DNA from: Saccoglossus kowalevskii
Lineage: Eukaryota; Hemichordata; Enteropneusta; Harrimaniidae
Assembly (NCBI RefSeq): GCF_000003605.2
Contig: NW_003105113.1
Location: 159,076-171,834 of the forward strand
Direction of reading: 5' to 3'
Length of the DNA: 12,759 bases
Every line of letters starts with the position of its first letter. The first letter of the stretch is position 1. The notes under the pieces are model-generated. The model was given only the letters and a program-made list of their open reading frames with translations. It was not told where the DNA came from and did not search any database. Positions 7,156-12,759 of this stretch are shown piece after piece. The position numbers were made by a program, and so were the translations under genes.

Positions 7156-9757
7156 CTGAAAACAGAACACAATGACAACATCACATACCTTACATATCTA
7201 TAGTATCACAATGTACAAGCATACACAAACATTATCACAAATCAGGAATTCACAAGATGCTTAATTTGTCTAGGCATGTCACTGACACTGAAAGGTGCAT
7301 CAAGGTTCCATTTTGTTTAGGTATGGAGTACAAAAAACATTGGTCAACAGCCATGATGTATTGGTTAATTTGCATAACAATGTATTATGTTAATTAGGCT
7401 CAGGTCACTAATGAACAGTCTGGTAACGCCGTTGTTTAGAGGCATCAATCGGCCTTATCCCCGCCAAACGTGTATGTCGGCTATGCTGTTGGCTCAAGCT
7501 TCGCTAAATTGGACTATCTTCATAGTAATGTTCTTGAATGTATAATTAAGAAAAAGGAACAACTTTTATCGGCAATTTTTTCTTGATTGTTAAGCAAATT
7601 AAAGTAAATTAAGCAAGGATAGTTCACATCGCTAAGTTTACAACAAAGCTGGTCTTATGTTACTATAATTCGTCGATCATGTAATATAAACCCTTTGAAA
7701 ATGTGCTACTCAGAAAATAGTACTGACACAATGTTTTGATTTTGTAGATGTGTTTAGCAACGTCGCAACGAGAAAACACTTATTACTTACTTCCACCTGA
7801 TTTATTTCTATTGCTATTTAGTTTGACCTGCAACTGAAAATTATACTTTCTGTTTTATTGTTACCTGAACCTGTTTTATTAATGTCTGTGGGTTCGCGAG
7901 AATCACTAACGTCAGGGAAATATGAAACTTCATTCTGACCTTTTGAAAAGCCGCAGTTTCTCGCGAAGTCATGTGTTATCATGTGACTTTGTGGACATTT
8001 TCTCATCTCCCCCAGTTGTTTATAAGATTAAAACGTTATCTCAAAAGTAAACACAAGACACTTGTTAGATAAAAAAAAATACCTGTGTTGCCAGCCTGTT
8101 TATTAGTGGTCTGAGCCTGGAGAGAACCCTGTTGTATTGTGCAGAATCACTCAGCGTGTGTTTATGATACAGACAGGAACATGGACTTGCAAATAAAACT
8201 AAAAATTTGAACTGTTATATTTTTTCTTACCTCAGTAAATCCCATATCTACAAGTTGATTAACTTTGGCAGAACATCCAGGATTATTACATGGTGCTTGT
8301 GCATATACCTGTGCCCAATGTCTAGCTGTGTCTTCAAATGCTTGTGGATCTTCTTTGTACTAAGCCAAAACAACATAAAAATTAATTGTACCATAACACC
8401 CACACCACCATTTTAGAAATGTAAATAAAATGCTTTCAGTTGATTTCAGTGTGTGTGCACAGGTAGTCATGCAGATATAGTTGCAATGATTCTACAGGTT
8501 AGGATAATGGATAGATATAGTGGCAGTGAATATCAGCACCTACATTCTAGACCAAAAAATGGCCCACCCTTATTTTAGCTATGACTGCATCATGTAGATA
8601 ATTAAACTCTACAAAAGTGTGCATCTGCTAATAATGTACGTATTAATGAAACAAGACAATGTGTAAATTGGGCCATACCTGTTTTGCGACGACTGCATCC
8701 TGTGGATCATCTGGTTCTGCAGCTGCTAATAATGTATTAATGAAACAAGACAATGTGTAAATTGGGCCATACCTGTTTTGCGACGACTGCATCCTGTGGA
8801 TCATCTGGTTCTGCAGCTGCTAATAATGTATTAATGAAACAAGACAATGTGTAAATTGGGCCATACCTGTTTTGCAACGACTGCATCCTGTGGATCATCT
8901 GGTTCTGCAGCTGCTAATAATGTATTAATGAAACAAGACAATGTGTAAATTGGGCCATACCTGTTTTGCGACGACTGCATCCTGTGGATCATCTGGTTCT
9001 GCAGCTGCTAATAATGTATTAATGAAACAAGACAATGTGTAAATTGGGCCATACCTGTTTTGCAACGACTGCATCCTGTGGATCATCTGGTTCTGCAGCT
9101 GCTAATAATGTATTAATGAAACAAGACAATGTGTAAATTGGGCCATACCTGTTTTGCGACGACTGCATCCTGTGGATCATCTGGTTCTGCAGCTGCTAAT
9201 AATGCTTGTAATGATAGTAGAACTGTACGCAATGTCATAGCTGCTGCCCACTGATCTTTTAATATATCCAAACAAATAGCACCAGTTTTAGAACTTATAT
9301 TAGGATGCCATATTTTTGTTACAAAACGTACCTGTAATAAAATATATGGTATATGCCAGATTTGCACCTTATCTATAAAAAACAAAACGAAACATGTAGT
9401 TTTCAAATCATACAATGTATCTATATAATTTTGCCAATTGCAATTGTTATGCCATTTTGTTTTTGTGTTACTGCACGGTTCTTGGGGTAATAAACAGTGC
9501 ATCGAATCTCTGTAAAAAGTTTTAGTTTTAAAAGTTTGTTGACATGAATACAGATTGATTTACTCCAGTACCCAGGTATGTACAGACACATCACTGTATC
9601 TCACCTTTGGAGGATTAAATGGATACGTTTCTGGTATTTTTATTTCCAGTATAAAATTGCCACCTTCATAGGGGGTATCAGGAGGGCCAGCTATCTCTCC
9701 GCGTAATTCCATACAATCACTATCTACCATTTCAACCTTTATGGCACATTTTGCTGC
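7084..9757 (-). CDS. UBE2K: Ubiquitin-conjugating enzyme E2 K (E2-25K), coding exons 2-5, first exon outside window
   Basis: UBE2K accepts ubiquitin from E1 on its active-site Cys and builds mainly Lys48-linked chains that mark proteins for the proteasome; it acts in cytosol and nucleus. Joining 9757-9605, 9331-9149, 8359-8231 and 7155-7084 gives 178 residues plus stop. Adding the usual 21-residue first exon gives 199, against 200 in human. Exon borders match the human coding exons. The UBC fold is spread over exons 2-4, with HPN at about residues 81-83 and the active-site Cys at about 92 in GAICLDIL. The UBA domain, which binds ubiquitin, starts in exon 4 (LVDMGF) and ends in exon 5 ([13 protein letters not shown]). 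All introns are phase 0 with GT-AG borders. The start codon and promoter were not found up to the right edge, so the gene is incomplete here. Family assignment is secure. Confidence 0.95.
7156..8230 (-). other. UBE2K: UBE2K last intron (1075 bp)
   Basis: It runs from gtaaga to ctgttttcag, phase 0. Two parts stand out from the AT-rich background: a segment at about 7420-7590 with more CpG, open on the plus strand for 48 codons with no recognised product, and a segment at about 7890-7970 holding a 10-bp inverted repeat built on CGCG. No known element was identified. Confidence 0.85.
7893..7967. repeat. Inverted repeat TTCGCGAGAA / TTCTCGCGAA
   Basis: The arms at 7893-7902 and 7958-7967 are exact reverse complements, 10 bp each, 55 bp apart. 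The core TCGCGAGA/TCTCGCGA resembles the CGCG-palindrome promoter element found at many animal housekeeping genes. Whether this is a promoter inside the intron is speculation. Confidence 0.6.
8231..8359 (-). CDS. UBE2K: UBE2K coding exon 4 (end of UBC fold, start of UBA)
   Basis: 129 nt, 43 codons, from [20 protein letters not shown] to QLVDMGFTE. The acceptor is ttggcttag and the donor is GAG followed by gtaagaaaa. The first half is the C-terminal helix of the catalytic domain and the linker (APCNNPGC). The second half begins the UBA domain, with MGF as the ubiquitin-binding loop. It aligns without gaps to the human protein. It lies below the length usually picked up as an open frame. Confidence 0.93.
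8360..9148 (-). other. UBE2K: UBE2K intron between coding exons 3 and 4
   Basis: 789 bp, phase 0, from gtatgg to ttggcttag. Over half of it is made of five extra copies of the preceding exon end with its donor, plus the decayed copy at 8563-8640. Without the 470 bp of extra units it would be about 319 bp. Confidence 0.9.
8563..8640 (-). pseudogene. Decayed extra copy of UBE2K exon 3 end
   Basis: Directly beyond the array, this segment aligns to the 94-bp unit at both ends. On the minus strand it has ACATTATTAGCAG at the start and then TCTACATGATGCAGTC against TCCACAGGATGCAGTC of the exon, followed by a degraded donor region (AAAATAAGGGTGGGCC against AAAACAGGTATGGCC). The middle is unrelated or rearranged, about 14 bp longer than in the intact units, and contains stop codons. 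It appears to be an older duplicate of the same exon end. The match is partial and judged by eye. Confidence 0.55.
8641..9204 (-). repeat. Tandem array: six 94-bp units spanning an exon-intron border
   Basis: A unit of exactly 94 bp occurs six times (564 bp). On the minus strand each unit holds the 3' end of UBE2K exon 3 (from ATTAGCAGCTGCAGAA to GCAAAACAG), the donor gtatgg and 39 bp of intron start. Donor-side landmarks recur at 8691, 8785, 8879, 8973, 9067 and 9161. Units are identical by eye except one base: in plus-strand order the third and fifth have GCAACGA where the others have GCGACGA (a synonymous Val codon). Near-identity points to recent expansion or gene conversion; an assembly artefact is possible. 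The intron side contains CATTATTAGCAG-like sequence matching the exon, a likely site of the original unequal exchange. Confidence 0.95.
9149..9331 (-). CDS. UBE2K: UBE2K coding exon 3 (catalytic core), with duplicated 3' end
   Basis: 183 nt, 61 codons, from [11 protein letters not shown] to AVVAKQ. It contains HPN, the active-site Cys in [12 protein letters not shown], and the helix [20 protein letters not shown]. The donor is AAACAG followed by gtatgg. Its last 55 bp plus the first 39 bp of the intron form the 94-bp unit tandemly repeated in the following intron. This copy is the real exon end because only here is the unit joined to the rest of the exon. Reading past the donor meets a TAA after 11 codons. 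Confidence 0.95.
9332..9604 (-). other. UBE2K: UBE2K intron between coding exons 2 and 3
   Basis: 273 bp from gtgaga to ttattacag, phase 0. Nothing else was recognised in it. The downstream exon begins with GTACG directly after the acceptor AG. Confidence 0.9.
9605..9757 (-). CDS. UBE2K: UBE2K coding exon 2 (UBC domain, N-terminal half)
   Basis: 153 nt, 51 codons, from AAKCAIKV to FNPPK. The acceptor is tatgtttcag just before 9757 and the donor is AAG followed by gtgaga at 9604. It carries [17 protein letters not shown] and [15 protein letters not shown], the beta-sheet and pre-catalytic segment conserved in UBE2K. The first residues ([16 protein letters not shown]) are less conserved. An upstream in-frame ATG at 9766-9764 lies in the intron and spans the acceptor, so it is not the start; the true start is expected in a separate upstream exon. 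Confidence 0.95.
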
Positions 9758-10477
9758 CTGAAACATAACATATAAAAGATGGTAAGAATAGCATAAAGAA
9801 GTCAATATTTGAAACAAAGAACTTCATACCACAATCAGAATTAGACCATCACATGATAATGTAAACCTGAATGTCACAGTCCCAGTTATTTAATTTTAAA
9901 ATACTCATGTTAAAAAAATACATGGAACATCTGCAAACAATTGAATTAATATTTACACTACTTTCATTGACTCGGGTCCAAAGTGCAACCAAACTATGTC
10001 TCATAGCTGTCTATGGAACAAAACAACTATCAGTGTATTAGGTTATAATTTGTGTTCATTCTATATTCTGTATTCACCATTGGTTGCAAAGTGTCTTTAA
10101 TGTTTATTCACATTTGTTTTTGATTTGTTTTATATTTTTAGAATATTTTTTTGCTTTTTAGATTATAGTTTTTAAATTTCGTTTTGCAAGACCCTTTTTA
10201 TTCTTTTCTAAGGATTTTATGCGTCTATTAAATATTATTATTACATGCTCAAGAAACTGCATTTATAAATCTGACTAAACCTTGATGTATCTACAATAAC
10301 AACTTGACTTCTTTGTTAATTCAGGTCTTTGTATATTACCAGGACCTGGGTTTGTTTCATTATCACCACTATAATTCCCATCAAAATGTAGCCCCGACAC
10401 CCCTCAACATTTCCCACTGAGACTGGTAATGGTACAACCCATCTGTCACTGAATCAGATCAAGGTCATGACATCACT
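9758..10477. other. UBE2K first intron or upstream region, no exon 1 seen
   Basis: The minus strand was searched by eye for the conserved first exon (an AVQRIKREFKEV-like coding stretch) and nothing matched here or further right. The stretch is AT-rich. A T-rich part at about 10060-10247 may be a retrotransposon tail. Confidence 0.5.
10060..10247 (+). mobile_element. Possible LINE 3' tail fragment
   Basis: This is a T-rich stretch on the plus strand ending in GCGTCTATTAAATATTATTA. Many invertebrate LINE 3' UTRs end in a GCGCTATATAAAT-like sequence followed by ATT repeats, and the similarity is limited to that ending. No coding remnant is attached. The left edge is arbitrary. Confidence 0.3.
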
Positions 10478-11017
10478 AACAAGCAGCCTATCGGCTGAGA
10501 TAGCTCCACTGTTAGCAATGCACATTTCAATTAAAGAACTGAAGACATCATTAGAAAATGAACAATATGTATAGTATTAAAGCAATCGCACTTACAGTTT
10601 TTAACAAGAAGTCGAAAATATCACTTTCTACCAAAAATGACAAAAATATTCACCAAAATTAGAGAATTGAAGATATCATCACGAAATGAACAAATCTGAG
10701 AAAGGTCTACATGTAGTATCTATATATGTAATATCAAAGCAATTGAACTTTTGGTTTTTAACAAGAAGTTGAAAATATCACTTTTTACCAAAAATGACAA
10801 AAATATTCACCAAAATTAGAGAATTGAAGATATCAACATGAAATGAACAAACCTAAGAGAGGTCTACCCAAGGTACATATACACCAAGTATCAAAGCATT
10901 TAGGCTTGTAGTTTTCAAGAAGAAGTCGAAAAAGTAAAACATTGACACGGACGACGACGACGGACAATCACTCATATGATAAGCTCCGCTCGACAAAGTC
11001 GACAGCGGAGGTAAAAA
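10478..11017 (+). mobile_element. Interspersed element copy B, shorter relative of copy A
   Basis: The left domain (AACAAGCAGCCTATCGGCTG onward) and the right domain match copy A closely in the same orientation. The central array is shorter: a truncated monomer joined directly to the left domain at about 10570, one full monomer from 10692 to 10848 (157 bp), then the partial monomer leading into the right domain. Variation in monomer number between copies is expected of elements carrying internal tandem repeats. It ends in a hairpin at 10983-11010 followed by GTAAAAA. No protein is encoded. Confidence 0.65.
10983..11010. other. Terminal hairpin of element B
   Basis: CTCCGCT at 10984-10990 pairs with AGCGGAG at 11004-11010, with an inner CGAC/GTCG stem closing on AAA and a two-base bulge. 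The pairing is fully Watson-Crick where copy A has a wobble pair. Confidence 0.65.
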
Positions 11018-11263
11018 TGATGTACAAAAAGGTCCCATAATGTCTAATGCATGAGCAATGTTTGAACCAAATCAAAATGGCAGGAATGCTTGATGAATTT
11101 TCAACATTTCAAGATATATGATGCATTTAAGAAGTTTGAATGCAATCAACCAGGCATGTCTGAGATACAGATGGAGACACACAGATGCACACACAGAGGT
11201 CAAAAGTTACTGTTTTTTGACTGTGACTAATAACAGGAAAAGAGCACAATAGTAGGTGAGACA
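11018..11263. other. Short unassigned stretch
   Basis: AT-rich DNA between element B and the minisatellite. No gene or repeat was recognised. Confidence 0.5.
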
Positions 11264-11939
11264 GTTATCACATAAGTGACCATCCATGTGTGAGCCATGT
11301 TATCACATAAGTGACCATCCATGTGTGAGCCATGTTATCACAAAAGTGACCATCCATGCGTGAGCCATGTTATCATATAAGTGACTATCCACGTCCGAGC
11401 CCTGTTGTCACATAAGTGACCATTCACGTCCGAGCCCTGTTGTCACATAAGTGACCATCCACGTCCGAGCCCTGTTGTCACATAAGTGACCATCCACGTC
11501 CGAGCCCTGTTGTCACATAAGTGACCATCCACGTCCGAGCCATGTTATCACATAAGTGACCATCCATGTGTGAGCCCTGTTATCATATAAGTGACCATCC
11601 ATGTGTGAGCCCTGTTCTCACATAAGTGACCATCCATGTGTGAGCCCTGTTCTCACATAAGTGACCATCCATGTGTGAGCCCTGTTCTCACATAAGTGAC
11701 CATCCATGTGTGAGCCCTGTTCTCACATAAGTGACCATCCATGTGTGAGCCCTGTTCTCACATAAGTGACCATCCATGTGTGAGCCCTGTTCTCACATAA
11801 GTGACCATCCATGTGTGAGCCCTGTTCTCACATAAGTGACCATCCATGTGTGAGCCATGTTATCACATAAGTGACCATCCATGTGTGAGCCCTGTTCTCA
11901 CATAAGTGACCATCCATGTGTGAGCCATGTTATCACATA
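11264..11939. repeat. Minisatellite, 35-bp unit, about 19 copies
   Basis: The CATCC landmark recurs every 35 bp at 11281, 11316, 11351 and so on to 11911, 19 times without a period change. Units contain CATAAGTGACCATCC followed by a variable part. Three variants occur in blocks: ATGTGTGAGCCATGTTATCA at both edges, ACGTCCGAGCCCTGTTGTCA in the left middle (about 11390-11540), and ATGTGTGAGCCCTGTTCTCA in the right half. There are no unique spacers between units. Block structure implies local amplification of single variants. Confidence 0.97.
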
Positions 11940-12179
11940 CTAGTAATAATGGGGTGACTATGGGGTCATCTATTCAAATATAACATAACAATCTGAAGCA
12001 CAGAATATAGGTGCAGAAGTACCTTGCAGAAGTAGGATATCTTCCTAATTCGTATTTGTGTTTGATGATGTGGATGTGCAGGAATCTAAAGTTGAACCAT
12101 GAAGTTGTTGTCACTATTACCAGAATATATCTTTGCATTATTTAGTTACTGTACATGCGACTGAATTAAGAATGACAAA
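11940..12179. other. Short unassigned stretch
   Basis: AT-rich DNA right of the minisatellite. No gene, RNA or repeat was recognised. Confidence 0.5.
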
Positions 12180-12672
12180 GTTAAACAATATGGCAAAGTA
12201 ACATGTGATATTGACCTTGATCTTTCCTTGAAAGATCTTGATAGAGGGGTGACGTCCTATCCCCCAACACACATGCAATCAACACGTGACCTTGAGATGA
12301 CCCTGAGCCAGCTTGAAGATTTTTTGGAGGTGTTATAGTCCCTCCCACCCTCACTATTAAGCATCACTATAATAGGTCTGAGTGTAATTCATGTCAACAA
12401 CATTCATGCCAAATTGCAAAGCAATCTGACAAGCGGCTGTGGACAAAAATCATTTTTAACCCTAATTGACAAAAATATCCCCCCAAAATAGAGGTTTACA
12501 TGTGACGTTATGATATAGGTAGGTGTGGTATGAATAGCAAGGCAATCTAGCTGACGGTTTTGAAGAAGAAGTCGTTTGAATGAAAAAAGTGGACAACTGA
12601 CATACAGATGACGACAGATTGGGTCAACTAATGAGCTTCGCTCGGTCATCTTCGATGACAGCGAAGCTAAAA
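12180..12672 (+). mobile_element. Diverged interspersed element (copy C), relative of A and B at its right end
   Basis: The right end shares with copies A and B the block GAAGAAGAAGTCG (about 12562), a GACGACAGA block (about 12609) and a terminal hairpin followed by CTAA and A's. The central part holds ACAAAAAT-type fragments like the 156-bp monomers but no clear tandem array. The left part contains TGACCTTGA-type motifs and an 8-bp hairpin at 12219-12237. The left edge is uncertain, so this may be two different repeats side by side. No protein is encoded. Confidence 0.45.
12634..12668. other. Terminal hairpin of element C
   Basis: AGCTTCGCT pairs perfectly with AGCGAAGCT over 9 bp. An inner TCATC/GATGA stem closes on TTC. 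It is followed directly by an A run, so the end again reads GCTAAAAA. Confidence 0.75.
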
Positions 12673-12759
12673 AAAAAGAATCAACTGTGAATTCTGGTTT
12701 CCATTGTTCGATAGTAAAAAAACTAATATTCATCCACCAAGTGTGACCTGATGCCTTGA

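Noticed and set aside
7818-8006. Minus-strand open frame of 62 codons in the last UBE2K intron
   Set aside because: It lies wholly inside the intron, lacks a conserved motif, and would not join the UBA exons in frame with family structure.
8207-8416. Plus-strand open frame of 69 codons
   Set aside because: It is the antisense of UBE2K exon 4 and its flanks, with no protein-like features of its own.
10853-11038. Minus-strand open frame, also found at 5216-5437 with similar peptide
   Set aside because: The two peptides match only because both lie antisense to the right domain of element copies A and B. The similarity is DNA-level repeat identity, with no evidence for a gene family.
11264-11939. 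CRISPR array
   Set aside because: The 35-bp units abut each other without unique spacers, and the rest of the window is animal DNA with introns. It is a minisatellite.
11264-11939. Bacterial CRP-like sites (TGTGA...TCACA) in each unit
   Set aside because: The half-site spacing is wrong and the context is eukaryotic; the symmetry is a property of the repeat unit.
12404-12733. Minus-strand open frame of 109 codons
   Set aside because: It runs antisense through element C and its hairpin; no recognisable domain.
9758-12759. Search for UBE2K exon 1
   Set aside because: No minus-strand stretch resembling the conserved first 21 residues followed by a donor was found; it is assumed to lie outside the window.

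Overview
The window is eukaryotic, AT-rich, intron-bearing DNA from an invertebrate animal. A lophotrochozoan, most likely a bivalve mollusc, is suggested by its ~156-bp-monomer interspersed elements, which resemble bivalve pearl/Helentron-type elements; this species guess is inference. No operons, bacterial ribosome sites or recognisable RNA genes were seen.

The one clearly identifiable cellular gene is UBE2K (E2-25K), a ubiquitin-conjugating enzyme with a C-terminal UBA domain, on the minus strand. Four coding exons are present with consensus splice borders, all phase 0: 9757-9605, 9331-9149, 8359-8231 and 7155-7084 (stop). They supply 178 residues that align without gaps to residues 22-199 of the human protein. 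The first coding exon, about 21 residues, was not found and probably lies beyond the right edge. The catalytic HPN motif, the active-site Cys and the whole UBA domain are encoded.

The most unusual structure lies inside this gene. The last 55 bp of the third coding exon, its 5' splice site and the first 39 bp of the following intron form a 94-bp unit repeated exactly six times (8641-9204), so the gene carries one real donor and five near-identical decoys. A decayed seventh copy sits just beyond the array at about 8563-8640.

Region by region: 1-494 is coding-like sequence in three successive frames, not identified; about 634-2940 is a decayed non-LTR retrotransposon (minus strand) with endonuclease and reverse transcriptase remnants; 2941-4546 is AT-rich with no gene; 4547-5457 is an interspersed element (copy A) with a central ~156-bp tandem array and a terminal hairpin; 5458-7083 is UBE2K 3' flank and 3' UTR; 7084-9757 is UBE2K; about 10060-10247 is a possible LINE tail; 10478-11017 is a shorter copy (B) of the same element; 11264-11939 is a 35-bp minisatellite of 19 units; about 12180-12672 is a diverged relative (copy C) with a covarying terminal hairpin. 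Copies A and B are in the same orientation and flank the UBE2K exons.
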